Source of the DNA: Pseudarthrobacter sp. NIBRBAC000502770
GTDB lineage: Bacteria; Actinomycetota; Actinomycetes; Actinomycetales; Micrococcaceae
Direction: 5' to 3'
NCBI RefSeq assembly: GCF_006517815.1
Contig: NZ_CP041198.1
Span: forward strand, 1,240,001 to 1,304,000
Length of the DNA stretch: 64,000 nt
Position 1 is the stretch's first letter, and the number at the start of each line of letters is the position of its first letter. Shown here piece by piece: positions 42,424 through 51,049 of this stretch. A program made the translations under genes and the position numbers. Below the pieces are notes generated by a model. The model was not told where the DNA came from and ran no database searches. It saw nothing but the letters and a program-made list of their open reading frames with translations.

Positions 42424-43164
42424 TTATTTAGCTGCGCGGGTGCGGCGCCCGGTCAGAACCAGGCCCAGCGCCGCTGCGCCGAGCACGAACCCGGCAGAAC
42501 CCAGGATGATGGCCCATACCGGTGCTCCGTCTCCGGACTTTTCGGAGGCCTGGCTGACAGGGCCGGCACCGGCTGGGGCGGCCGTCGCTGAGGCCGCTGC
42601 GGTGGCCGCCCCGTCTTCGGCGGTAGTGGTGAAGGACGGGGCCGGGTGTTGGGGTTCCGGCTGACCTTCCGTGACCGTTTCGGCCCAGTTCACGACGCTT
42701 CCGTCCGTGTACGTCTGGGTGGCGGGCAACGTCACAGTGGTTCCTGCCGCAGGCAGCCTGCCCACCGAGATGGAGAAACCCTGGTATTCGTTCTGTCCCA
42801 GTTGATGGGCGGCGTCGGCGGTCCACACGACCGAACTCGGCGCCTTGGTCACTGTCGTCCCGGCGATGGTGACCGGGGCGGGAAGGTCAGTGGTGATGAC
42901 CTGGACGCTCCAGCCTTCCAGGGGTTTGACCGAAACGGACGTGAAGGGCGTGTGGGTCGGGAGCTTGACCTCCAGTTTGCTGGTCTTGGCCGTCGGGGAT
43001 TCGTTCGGGACATTAAAGGTCAGGTGCGCGTAACCGTTGGCGCCGGTGTCATCCGGATTAACCGTGACATGGGCAGAAGCCGCGGTGGCACCCAGGACAA
43101 CAATCCCGGCGGTGGCTGTGCAGGCCGCCAGCGACTTGATGGTACGGCGGAGTGGGGCGTTCAT
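42424..43164 (-). CDS. YcnI (DUF1775) copper-associated protein
   Basis: The 246-aa protein from ATG 43164 has a signal peptide (AACTATAGIVVLGATAASAHV) with a mature N-terminal His, the metal ligand known in YcnI, then VTVNPDDTGANGYAHLTFNVPNES and a second half ending in a membrane helix (WAIILGSAGFVLGAAALGLVLTG) and basic tail. YcnI proteins bind copper at the cell surface and pair with CopC. An AAAGG lies upstream. Oddly, no stop codon separates this gene from the upstream membrane protein frame, so a 504-aa fusion from 43938 is possible. Confidence 0.92.
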   Translation of the reverse strand: MNAPLRRTIKSLAACTATAGIVVLGATAASAHVTVNPDDTGANGYAHLTFNVPNESPTAKTSKLEVKLPTHTPFTSVSVKPLEGWSVQVITTDLPAPVTIAGTTVTKAPSSVVWTADAAHQLGQNEYQGFSISVGRLPAAGTTVTLPATQTYTDGSVVNWAETVTEGQPEPQHPAPSFTTTAEDGAATAAASATAAPAGAGPVSQASEKSGDGAPVWAIILGSAGFVLGAAALGLVLTGRRTRAAK

Positions 43165-43938
43165 AAGGATGCCTTTCAGGCGTGAGTAAGGGGGCAGCGT
43201 GCCGGTATGTTGCGGTGGCACTGGACTGCAGGGAATGAATTGATTGCCAGCCCCGGACCAGGACGGGCTGAGCCCACGTCCTGTCAGGTCTGTGGGAAGG
43301 GGCCCCTCAGGGAGTGGGGAAACCGGAAGGCGGGCCCCGCAGCGCCGGCAGGCGAAGGCGTCTCCACCGGGGAGGAATGACAACGCTTGGCCATACAGGA
43401 GCGGTCCACGTGGATGGATGACAATCCCGGTCAGCAGCCGGATCAGGGGACGTAACCACCCGGCCAGTGCCCACAGGGCCGCCTCGCCCCGGACCAGAAC
43501 CAGGGCCGTGTGCAGAGTCGCACCGGCGTGAACGACCACCATCAGGATTCCCGGCTCCGCCGTGTGACCGGCCATCAGTGATGCTCCCGCAGGCAGCGAT
43601 GACCCGGTGCCGTCGAAATGCGCCCCGGCAACGGATCCGAACCCCACCGATACCGAGAGCGCATTGAAGGCCCAGTGCAAGGTGATCTGGGCGGACCACA
43701 GCGCCACGGCCATTACCGGCGCACTGATCCTGACCCCGGTCAGCATCATCACCGGCGCCAACGTCAGCACCCAAAGGCCAGCTGCAATCCCCGGTTCGGG
43801 CAGCGTGCCTCCAGCGAACACATGGGCTCCGGCCGCCAGAGTAAACATCGAAGCAGTCAGGGCAGCGGCGCGCTGGAGACGGAACGGGGCACTCACGCCA
43901 ACTGCGCGCCTTTCCTTCGTCCTGGCTGTCGCTCCCAA
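43165..43938 (-). CDS. membrane protein running in frame into YcnI
   Basis: From ATG 43938 the frame encodes a polytopic protein: about five hydrophobic segments (for example LTASMFTLAAGAHVFA, GLWVLTLAPVMMLTGV, GILMVVVHAGATLHTAL) and a CRRCGARLP pair of Cys near residue 198. Similar proteins accompany CopC and YcnI in relatives, by position. The last 45 codons before ATG 43164 look like untranslated spacer, yet contain no stop. Either the original stop has been lost and a fusion is made, or translation reinitiates at 43164. This entry covers only the part upstream of YcnI. Confidence 0.6.
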
Positions 43939-44029
43939 CTGTAGTCTCCCAGCCTCTGTTACCTTTCGGACTTACTGTGCCGGAGCACGTCCGTTGGCGT
44001 TTTTACTCTCTTCATCGGGTGACTAGGAG

Positions 44030-44065
44030 AACCCTTTGGCCCCGTCCTACCGGGGCCAAAGGGTT
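44030..44065. terminator. perfect 15-bp hairpin
   Basis: Arms 44030-44044 and 44051-44065 pair perfectly with a six-base loop. It lies 90 bp upstream of the membrane-protein/YcnI frame and could insulate it from transcription entering from the right. Confidence 0.7.
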
Positions 44066-44200
44066 GTCGTAGTCACACCCGGCGCCGGTCACTTGGAGAT
44101 TCAGTCGAGGTGTTCCCTTATTAAAACCGGTCTCGACTTGCCAGTAGGTCGGGCCTTTGGGCCTTAGCCGACAGCAAGTGGGGCCTGACATGCTGTCGCT

Positions 44201-44433
44201 ATGCCGTGCGTCCTGGAATACGTCACCGGCCTTAGTGTCGGACATTTCGCCATGGACGGACTGGATTTCAATATCATCCTGTCCAGGCGAATGAAGTTGT
44301 ACGGGGCTTGGATGGCCTGAGTGCGGCCGTTCTCTATTCCCCTGCCCCAATCCCGGTCTTTGGCACTGGGTCCGTCCTCGCGACCTATACCCGCGCCGAC
44401 GGCTGGGTCGCCCAGGAAGAGAGCCCTGAATAA
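44201..44433 (+). pseudogene. frameshifted copy of the 79-aa family
   Basis: ATG 44201 starts MPCVLEYVTG and stays open to a TGA at 44318-44320; a different frame then reads AAVLYSPAP and GTGSVLATYTRADGWVAQ to TAA 44433. Both parts align with the 19574 gene (MPYVLEYGDD and CAVLRHAPA, EGPVLASYTPDDGW). At least one frameshift has destroyed the copy. Confidence 0.7.
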
Positions 44434-44901
44434 TGTGTCCGCATCCCACTGCTGGTCCTGGCGAATGCTCGCTCCCGTTCTTCCGCTCGTGGGCAACAGT
44501 TACCCCGTTGCAGGTTCAGCAACTAAGGCCCCCGGGAGACCCACATTCGCTGAAGGCTCCCCGGAAAAGATACCAAAGGCCCTCGCCACAGCCCGGTTCG
44601 CGGTCTTGAACCCATGTGCGGCCGGTTCAGGTTGAGTGCGACGTCAAGTGGACCGTCTCCGGTCTTCACCCATGCCGGACTGAAACTATCTGTCGGCTGA
44701 AAGAAGGGCGCCACCTTCCACCTCAGGCCTTCCTGTCCCGCGGCTCCCACCAACTGGGCTGAGCGACTTCATATGTTCTAGGCGAGGAACCTCCCTCAGC
44801 CGGACGGGGAGGCTCGACGAAGTGTGCCTCAAGCAGGACGTTTCCAGCGGCCTATGGATTTTGTAGGTGGCCCTCTGGCGGGGCACCAATAGGTGGCGGC
44901 C
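44434..44901. other. gap without recognisable gene
   Basis: No frame with convincing codon use, start site or motif is seen on either strand. Confidence 0.35.
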
Positions 44902-45387
44902 CTAATAGCGAAGGATCAACTTGGCCAACACGATGAAGAGTCCAGGCAGGAAGAGCACCAGGCGCAGGACCCTTCCGACTGCATCGGCGGCTCTGACCTG
45001 CTCCGGCTCAGCCGGATCCGGGGTGTCGTAGAGTGCTGCTGCAATCCGAAGCTGATAGCTGAGGACGTGGTGACGGAAGATGAACCACACGACGGCCAGG
45101 CCCATCATGGCAAAACCGAGTTCGACGGTGATGCCGGATCCCGCGGTCGGCGAGGTGCCGATTCCGTGGACTATCGCGACATCAAGACCGGCTGCGGCAG
45201 CGGCCGCGCAGCCTGCAATTCCCCAGCGGTAGCCCACCCCCCTGGCCGTTGCCTGCTCTTGCCGGATCTCCTCCGTTGCCGACCGGCCTGCCCCCGCCCG
45301 GCTGCCGCCCCTGGCCAGGACAATCGCCAGTCCGATGGCTACGGCAACGATGGCTGCACCGGTCAGGGTCAGGATCGGGTCACGCAC
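44902..45387 (-). CDS. membrane protein of unknown function
   Basis: The 161-aa protein from GTG 45387, which follows a GGAAGG on the - strand, has four hydrophobic segments (ILTLTGAAIVAVAIGLAIVLA; WGIAGCAAAAAAGLDVAIV; LGFAMMGLAVVWFIF; VLRLVLFLPGLFIVLAKLI) and a charged loop after the first. The frame continues to 45447 but the GTG has the better site. No family is recognised. It stands alone between gene-poor stretches. Confidence 0.65.
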   Translation of the reverse strand: MRDPILTLTGAAIVAVAIGLAIVLARGGSRAGAGRSATEEIRQEQATARGVGYRWGIAGCAAAAAAGLDVAIVHGIGTSPTAGSGITVELGFAMMGLAVVWFIFRHHVLSYQLRIAAALYDTPDPAEPEQVRAADAVGRVLRLVLFLPGLFIVLAKLILRY

Positions 45388-46157
45388 GGTCAGTCCTTCC
45401 CTTGCCGGGCTGCTTTGGACGCCGGACTTCGCCCGCGGGGAGCACATCCACCGTCAACTGCCTGTTCTTGCCGCGCTTCATGCGAGTAGGGCCGCCAAAC
45501 GCGCCTACGGTTCCCTGATGGTGGTCCGAGTAGCGGAACTCCGACCAAGAGCCGTAGGACGGAGTTCCGTGTCCAAAAAGTACACCCCCGCGGTTGCGGT
45601 CCGCTAGGGATCTCACCGAGAACTCAGCCAGACCAACGAAACAAGGGGCAGCAAGAGGGCGTTGCCGACCCCCTTCCAGCAGGCCACGCCAAAGAGCCGA
45701 GTATTGGAACCGTCAGCCTGGCCGGGCGGTGTCAGGTTCGAATATCCCCAAACATGACTCCCAGCTTTTGGTTCCCCTGTTCCAGATCAGGATACGACCC
45801 GTTGGATTTAATTCAGTTGTCCGGAGATGGGAGCCGCATATATTCGTCGGCGGTGAGGGCGAGGATTTACCCATGGCTTGCACCTTGCGGCATGGCCGCC
45901 CTTACCGGGGGCCCTCGGGTCACATTCGAGCGAATCGCTGGTGACGGCAATGCATAGGTGGTGGCCGAATTCGTCGATGAAGGGAACCACGATTCCGGGT
46001 CGGGACAATGATGGGCCCCACCGTGAACGAGTTCGTTTTGCCGATGCTTGTCGGGATGACGGAGTGGTGTCTGCTGAACAGGGTGTCGGAGCGGTCGGCG
46101 GTATGAATTCGGCGTTGGATGATGAGGAATCGAACGACTCAGGTTATCTGCGCCTGG
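45388..46157. other. gene-poor stretch with a 10-bp inverted repeat
   Basis: CGGAACTCCG at 45534-45543 and CGGAGTTCCG at 45560-45569 form a 10-bp inverted repeat with a 16-base loop; each arm is itself nearly symmetric. No convincing gene is seen; two short frames (45754-45957 + and 45808-46008 -) are not supported. Confidence 0.35.
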
Positions 46158-46233
46158 ATCGGGAGTCACTAAAGAAGCTCCCTCAGCAGCAGGAACGGTG
46201 ATAGCCCCCAAGGTACTGTCGCGCTATGGGCAG
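46158..46233. repeat. diverged repeat with conserved stem-loop, copy 2
   Basis: This segment matches 24022-24097 base for base in spacing. GGGAGT and GCTCCC keep the hairpin through a G-U pair, so the structure is conserved although the bases changed. It ends 12 bp after the stop of the phosphoesterase gene on the - strand side. Confidence 0.6.
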
Positions 46234-46244
46234 ATCTGTCGGGT

Positions 46245-47201
46245 TTAGGTCAGGGCGTTGAAGACGTCGGTTCCGAAGGTGTTGAGGCCGGGCGCGCCGG
46301 CGTATCCGAGGCGGGTCAGGGAGAACATGTCTTCGATGCTGGCGAGCAGGCTGAAGTGGTTATACGGAACGTCTGAGGTGGTGCCGCCCTTGGCGAAGGG
46401 GGAGAGTACCAGGGCGCCGATTTTGCCGCCGTCGGTTCCTCCGGCAATTCCGGTGGGCCCGGTTGTTTGTCCTTCGGATTCATCGAAGGTGATGACCAGC
46501 ATGCCGTCCTTCTTATAGGCAGGGGATCCCAGGATGGTCGGCACGTGGTGCTGCAGCCAGGCGTCGGTGGTTTCCAGTCCGCCGGGTCGTGCGTCTGCGC
46601 AGGGACTGTCGTGTCCGTCGTTGCACAGGTTTGGGGTGATGTAGGAGAGGTTGGGTGTGCTCGCGGCCAACTTCAGGTCGCCGCCCAGTTGATCGAGGTT
46701 GACCACGTTGCGTGCGCAGTCGGGGGATGAGGTGATCGACTCGAAGTAAACGAACGGGTTGTGCCGGGTGGCGTACTGGTCCGTGGGGGTGGCTTTCTGA
46801 TGGTCGTCCTCGGCGCCGAGCTCCGGGTGTTCGCACGGTTTGGTCATGTCCTCCATATAGCCTTTCCAGGTTTTGCCGGCGGAGGTTAGCTGCCCGGCCA
46901 GTGTGGGCACTGATGCCGGGTAAACGCAGCCGTTCCCTTCCACTTGCCCCATGGCAGCTGTGCCGGTAACTGTTACGGGTTCGTAGGTTGGGCAGTCAGC
47001 CCGGGTCATTGCATTGGATTTCTGGCCGGAGATCTGAGCGAGGTAGTTGGGAGCGGAATTGTGGGCAATCCCGTAGTACTCGCGCAGCAGCACACCTTGG
47101 GAGCGAAGAGTTTGGGAAAGATAGGGGGCCGGTGAGTCAGTGCCCCAGGACTTGTCGTAGCCCTTGTTCTCCAAGTTGATTATGAAGGCATGGCCGGGCA
47201 T
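46245..47201 (-). CDS. secreted phosphoesterase, copy 1 (signal out of frame)
   Basis: This 318-aa frame encodes a complete PF04185-type phosphoesterase domain: INLENKGYDKSWG, YYGIAHNSAPNYLAQISGQ, TLAGQLTSAGKTWKGYMEDM, YATRHNPFVYFESI, then ITPNLCNDGHDSPC and the core VITFDESEGQTTG, with IGALVLSPFAKGG and NHFSLLASIEDMF near the end. The Glu/Asn, Asp and His residues in these motifs form the two-metal site of acid phosphatase/phospholipase C relatives. The frame begins at the domain edge without a signal peptide; a lipoprotein-type signal lies just upstream in another frame. A frameshift near 47230 therefore probably prevents export. Confidence 0.85.
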   Translation of the reverse strand: MPGHAFIINLENKGYDKSWGTDSPAPYLSQTLRSQGVLLREYYGIAHNSAPNYLAQISGQKSNAMTRADCPTYEPVTVTGTAAMGQVEGNGCVYPASVPTLAGQLTSAGKTWKGYMEDMTKPCEHPELGAEDDHQKATPTDQYATRHNPFVYFESITSSPDCARNVVNLDQLGGDLKLAASTPNLSYITPNLCNDGHDSPCADARPGGLETTDAWLQHHVPTILGSPAYKKDGMLVITFDESEGQTTGPTGIAGGTDGGKIGALVLSPFAKGGTTSDVPYNHFSLLASIEDMFSLTRLGYAGAPGLNTFGTDVFNALT

Positions 47202-47389
47202 GTGGCCAACGAGCTGGCCCGGCTGCGGTGGCGTACCGGGGTGCCGGCCGCTGGTGACTGGTAGGGCGCCGAGTGTCCTGTTTCGGACGGGGCCGATGTG
47301 AAACCATGCTTACTGGCTAACGTGGTGGGGTTGGTCCCCGTGGGAGCAGCGTCGCAGCCCGACAGCACGGCTGCCATGGCCGTGATCAT
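47202..47389 (-). pseudogene. displaced lipoprotein signal of phosphoesterase copy 1
   Basis: The - strand frame ending at 47180 reads MITAMAAVLSGCDAAPTG with a lipobox LSGC, and a linker up to AAGTP, where the intact copy at 53387 goes directly into the phosphoesterase domain. Here the domain continues in a different frame (PPQPGQLVGHMPGHAFIIN). No good start codon with a basic leader precedes the signal, so the 5' end may carry more than one lesion. Confidence 0.6.
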
Positions 47390-47736
47390 TAGGAGGACAG
47401 TTCCGACTGTGTGCCTGCTCCGGCGGGTACCGGACCACTGCGCATGCCTGGCTTCTTTCTCTCATTCACCCCCGGGGTGCGCCCCGGGATATGCCATATG
47501 ATGTGCCAGGCAAACCTATTCGTGGCCCCGGCGGATGGGCTGTTTGGCCCCATCAAGAGTCTGGGATCGCTGCGCGGCCACGCCTCAGGACCGGCTGTTT
47601 CTGGGATCCGGAGATTGCTATAGGGGAATCCACAGTATCCACACGGGGGGGATTACGGGGATTGTTTTTGGGGTTTCAACCACTGACACTGAAGCAACGG
47701 GGGAGTGGCTCGGCCATTCGACTTCAGGGAGCAGAA

Positions 47737-49896
47737 ATGCTGCGTTATCCGCAGAGTCCCACGGACGAGGGTAGTCCCAATAACCGCTGGCTTTTCGTAT
47801 GGCGGGGAGTTGGTTATTCAGCTCATCCGGGTGGTCGCGGCTTGCTTAGTTTGCAGTTCCCTGCGCTGCTGACAGCGTTGTTGCTTCTGTTGGGTGGTTT
47901 AGTGGTGCCGGTTGCGGCCTCGGCTGCTGCAGGTGATGTTGGGGTTGAGGGTCCTTCGCATTCCGGTACGGGGAAGCCGACGGGCACCAAGCGTGCAACC
48001 AGTGCCTTGTGGTTCAACGACGGGACCTGGTGGGGGAACCTGTGGGACACCGCCAGCTCCAAGTTCCACATCTTCAGGTTTAATTCGACAACGAGTTCCT
48101 GGGTGGACACGGGCGTGGTGACGGATCCACGGGCCAGCACGCATCACGACGTGTTGTGGGACGGAAACACGTTGAACGTGGCGAGCTACCGGTTCGTCAA
48201 CGACGGTCTGCCCGCTGAGCCGAACTTCCCCACAACGATGCGCCGCTACAGCTATGACTCGAGCGCCAAAAAGTACACCCTGCTGAGCTCGACCCAGATC
48301 AACAACTCCAAAGTTGAGGTCCTGACCATCGATAAGGACTCCACGGGCCGGGTCTGGGCCACGTGGCAGCAAGGAAACCAGATTTACCTGAACGTGACCG
48401 CCCCGGACGGCAAAACGTGGGGAACCCCCTTCCAGCATCCGGCATCGATGAGCAACGTCTCCGTCGACGACACATCAGCCGTCATTGCGTTCGACGGGAA
48501 GATCGGTGTCATGTGGAGCCGGCAGGTCGGCGACGCCACCGACGGCATGTACTGGAGCTACCACATCGACGGCGCCTCGAACACGTCCTGGAGCACTCCA
48601 GTGGCAGCGGTTTCCGGGCTTCGGAGTGGTGATGACCACATGAACCTGAAATGGCTGGACTCTTCGGGCGGCCGGGTTTTCGCCGCCGTCAAGACATCCT
48701 TCACCTCCGCGTCCGAGCCGCTGATCCAGCTTCTGGCCTTAAGCGGAACGACCTGGTCCGCGCACACCATCGCGACCGTCTCCGAGTGCCCCAACCGGGT
48801 GATCGTCATGATTGACGAGAGCACCCAAATGCTGCGCACGTTCGCTACCTATCCGAAGCCGGCTGGCACAACCAATGCCGGCGTCTGCACCACTACGGGG
48901 GGTGCAATCTACGAAAAGTCCACACCGCTGGACAAGATCAGCTTCACCACCACCAAGACAGCCCGCATTGTTGACGCCGACCAGTACGTGCACAACGTAA
49001 CCTCGACAAAACAAAACCTCAACAGTGCGGCGCGCGGCACAGCAAACAGCGGTCTCCTGGTGCTCGCCGATGTGAACGCCACGAGCCGGTACTGGCACTA
49101 CTACGACCCCACCGGCAGCGGCGGCGTTACACCGATACCAACGCCAACCCCTACACCTACACCTACCCCGACCCCGACCCCGACCCCGACCCCAACCCCA
49201 ACACCGCCGCCCCCGGCAACAGCCGTCTCGGTCCGGTCCTCGACTGCCGGAGCCGGTGAACTGACGGTCGCCGGATCCTACACGCCCTCCCTGCCGGCAG
49301 GCTGGCAGCCCGGCGACACAGTCTTCCTGTTCTCGCAGATCACCGCGTCCGCGTCAGCGAACACCACGGCCCCAGCAGGGTGGACGCGGGCGGTAGGCGA
49401 CTTCACCAGTGCAGGGTCCACCTCCGCGCACCAGGCGGTCTGGTACCGGGTGATGCAGGCCGGCGACACCGCGCCGAGCGTACCTGAGCCCGCCTCCCGG
49501 TATGCCTGGTCCACGGTTGCCGTGCAGGGCGCCAACACCACCACGCCGCTGGACGTCACGCCCACCACGGACACCAACAGCGGGCTCGCCTACCCCGGCG
49601 TGCGGGCGCCATCCAACACGCCGGTTACGCCGGGGTCGCTGTTGTTGACTGCGCACGGCGTCAGGAACGGCACCAACTCGGCCACCACGTCCTTCACGCC
49701 ACCGGCAGGGACAACCGAACTGGGCGACGCGACCTCCAACATCGCGGCGAAGTCGAATGCGGCCATCGAAGTCAACGCCCTTCCGCTGACCGATACGTCC
49801 GCCACCGGCACCAAGACCGCGACAGCAGCATCAGGCTCCGGCACGGTCATCAACCAGTGCGGCTCCGCCATCGTCGTGCGACCAGCTTCGCCCTGA
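47737..49896 (+). CDS. large secreted protein with Pro-Thr linker, function unknown
   Basis: The 719-aa protein has a signal segment at ~40-62 (LQFPALLTALLLLLGGLVVP..ASAAAG), then a ~400-aa beta-rich region with repeated Trp/Asp motifs (TSALWFNDGTWWGNLWDT; TGRVWATWQQGNQIYLNVT; GKIGVMWSRQVGD) that suggests a beta-propeller. A (PT)n linker at about residues 467-490 leads to a C-terminal ~220-aa domain (TAVSVRSSTAGAGELTV; PAGWQPGDTVFLF; AGWTRAVGDF) like those in actinobacterial secreted and phage proteins. ATG 47737 has AGGGAG upstream; a longer frame to 47491 is not supported. It is flanked by phosphoesterase genes. Ligand or substrate unknown. Confidence 0.8.
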   Translation: MLRYPQSPTDEGSPNNRWLFVWRGVGYSAHPGGRGLLSLQFPALLTALLLLLGGLVVPVAASAAAGDVGVEGPSHSGTGKPTGTKRATSALWFNDGTWWGNLWDTASSKFHIFRFNSTTSSWVDTGVVTDPRASTHHDVLWDGNTLNVASYRFVNDGLPAEPNFPTTMRRYSYDSSAKKYTLLSSTQINNSKVEVLTIDKDSTGRVWATWQQGNQIYLNVTAPDGKTWGTPFQHPASMSNVSVDDTSAVIAFDGKIGVMWSRQVGDATDGMYWSYHIDGASNTSWSTPVAAVSGLRSGDDHMNLKWLDSSGGRVFAAVKTSFTSASEPLIQLLALSGTTWSAHTIATVSECPNRVIVMIDESTQMLRTFATYPKPAGTTNAGVCTTTGGAIYEKSTPLDKISFTTTKTARIVDADQYVHNVTSTKQNLNSAARGTANSGLLVLADVNATSRYWHYYDPTGSGGVTPIPTPTPTPTPTPTPTPTPTPTPTPPPPATAVSVRSSTAGAGELTVAGSYTPSLPAGWQPGDTVFLFSQITASASANTTAPAGWTRAVGDFTSAGSTSAHQAVWYRVMQAGDTAPSVPEPASRYAWSTVAVQGANTTTPLDVTPTTDTNSGLAYPGVRAPSNTPVTPGSLLLTAHGVRNGTNSATTSFTPPAGTTELGDATSNIAAKSNAAIEVNALPLTDTSATGTKTATAASGSGTVINQCGSAIVVRPASP
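49130..49208. repeat. hexanucleotide array coding the Pro-Thr linker
   Basis: About ten tandem copies of CCNACN (mostly CCCCGA and CCTACA variants) encode the PTPTPT linker of the secreted protein. Such arrays change length easily by slippage in steps of two residues without breaking the frame. Confidence 0.85.
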
Positions 49897-49931
49897 CCGC
49901 TGCGAGGACCCGACCTAAGCCACAGCGCGGC

Positions 49932-49960
49932 CAGGGTGGCGCCTCGGAAGCGCCACCCTG
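49932..49960 (+). terminator. hairpin after the secreted protein gene
   Basis: A perfect 11-bp stem (49932-49942 with 49950-49960) with a seven-base loop lies 36 bp after the stop codon. Confidence 0.75.
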
Positions 49961-50026
49961 ACGTGAAACAGGCATGCCCAACGAATTTGGAGAACCATGC
50001 TCCGGTCGGCCTGATGCTGCAGCATT

Positions 50027-50200
50027 TCACGGGAATGGAAGCAGTTGATTCAGGGTCACCCTCAGAATCTCGTCTCCTGTGTCGGGAGCGGGGTGGTCGT
50101 GGACCGATGCTTCCAGTTCCAGAACGTCCGCGTATTCCTCTGCAGATCCGGAATCGATGCCTGAGGTCTCGGACGGTAAATTGACGCAACTCGGCCCAGG
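50027..50200 (-). pseudogene. truncated copy of the 132-aa family
   Basis: The - strand frame reads SAEEYADVLELEASVHDHPAP and EILRVTLNQLLPFP to its stop, matching SVEDLWHQYRI..ELDAFIHDVP and EILRVCLNQLLP of the gene at 20152. The N-terminal third is absent and the basic tail is missing. No start codon with a ribosome-binding site is present. Confidence 0.6.
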
Positions 50201-50272
50201 GCGCCGCTTCTGGGCGAGGATTGGTGTAAATGACTCTGCCCGCGGGATCGGCAAGCCCTGCCGAAAACTTGA

Positions 50273-51049
50273 TTATTTATGGTTCCGGGTTTTGTCGGTG
50301 CGGCTGGGTAGCGGCCCAAACGGAGCCAAGAAGCCCATCCTGCTGATAATGGCTACCGTATGCCGGTTCCACAGGCCCGAGAAGAACAGGATCGCACCGG
50401 AGGCTGTAGCAATGGACGCGACAACATCGGTTGGGTAATGAACCCCGAGGTAGAGCCGGGACAAAGCCACAACGAGGACCAAGATAATGCCGAAACCCAA
50501 GGTTGGCCTCTGCCAAGTCGTTCGCCGCGCAAGGTAGTAAAGGGCGAAGGCCAGTGCGGTGGCCAGGCATACCTGGCCGCTCGGAAAACTGTGGGTGGCT
50601 GGCACAGTAACAAGCGGGTCCGCCAAAAGGGTTTGGTCGGGCCTTCGCCGCCCCACAACCGCCTTGACGATATAGCAGGAAAGCCAGCCGACAGCAGTCA
50701 CGGCACCGAAAGCGATTGCGTTCACGGGGGCATGGCGAATGACCAACAGATACAGGCATGCCACGATGAGCAGAATCGCGCCACTGAGGTCACCGAACAA
50801 CGCGTCTAAAGTGAGGGCCACCGCATTCAGCGCCCCGGTATGGTGGGTGCTCATGTCCTGGTCGATCGCGAATTCCGCTGAGGTGAGGCCCGGAAGGCTT
50901 TTCATGCCAAAGCCAAGAGCCAGAACCACCGCGCCCATCACGGCAGGCCACTGCAACCAATGCCGCAATTGCGGAAGAACCACCAATCGCGTCCGTGCCG
51001 AGTCAACCCCCTTCTGCACAGGTCCCTTTGACACATAAGCAAAGCTCAT
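50273..51049 (-). CDS. PAP2-family phosphatase with altered motif 2
   Basis: The 258-aa membrane protein has about six helices and PAP2 motifs: KAVVGRRRPD (motif 1), SFPSGQVCLA (motif 2) and SRLYLGVHYPTDV (motif 3). In motif 2 the usual catalytic His of PSGH is Gln, while the nucleophile His in motif 3 remains. That change would be expected to weaken leaving-group activation, unless a neighbouring residue compensates. ATG 51049 is chosen over upstream frame openings. The related protein at 55115 has the normal PSGH. The substrate would be a lipid phosphate or pyrophosphate at the outer face. Confidence 0.88.
   Translation of the reverse strand: MSFAYVSKGPVQKGVDSARTRLVVLPQLRHWLQWPAVMGAVVLALGFGMKSLPGLTSAEFAIDQDMSTHHTGALNAVALTLDALFGDLSGAILLIVACLYLLVIRHAPVNAIAFGAVTAVGWLSCYIVKAVVGRRRPDQTLLADPLVTVPATHSFPSGQVCLATALAFALYYLARRTTWQRPTLGFGIILVLVVALSRLYLGVHYPTDVVASIATASGAILFFSGLWNRHTVAIISRMGFLAPFGPLPSRTDKTRNHK

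Noticed and set aside
49130..49208. Short tandem repeats considered as a CRISPR or iteron array
   Set aside because: Repeat unit is six bases, no spacers, and it encodes the PT linker in frame.
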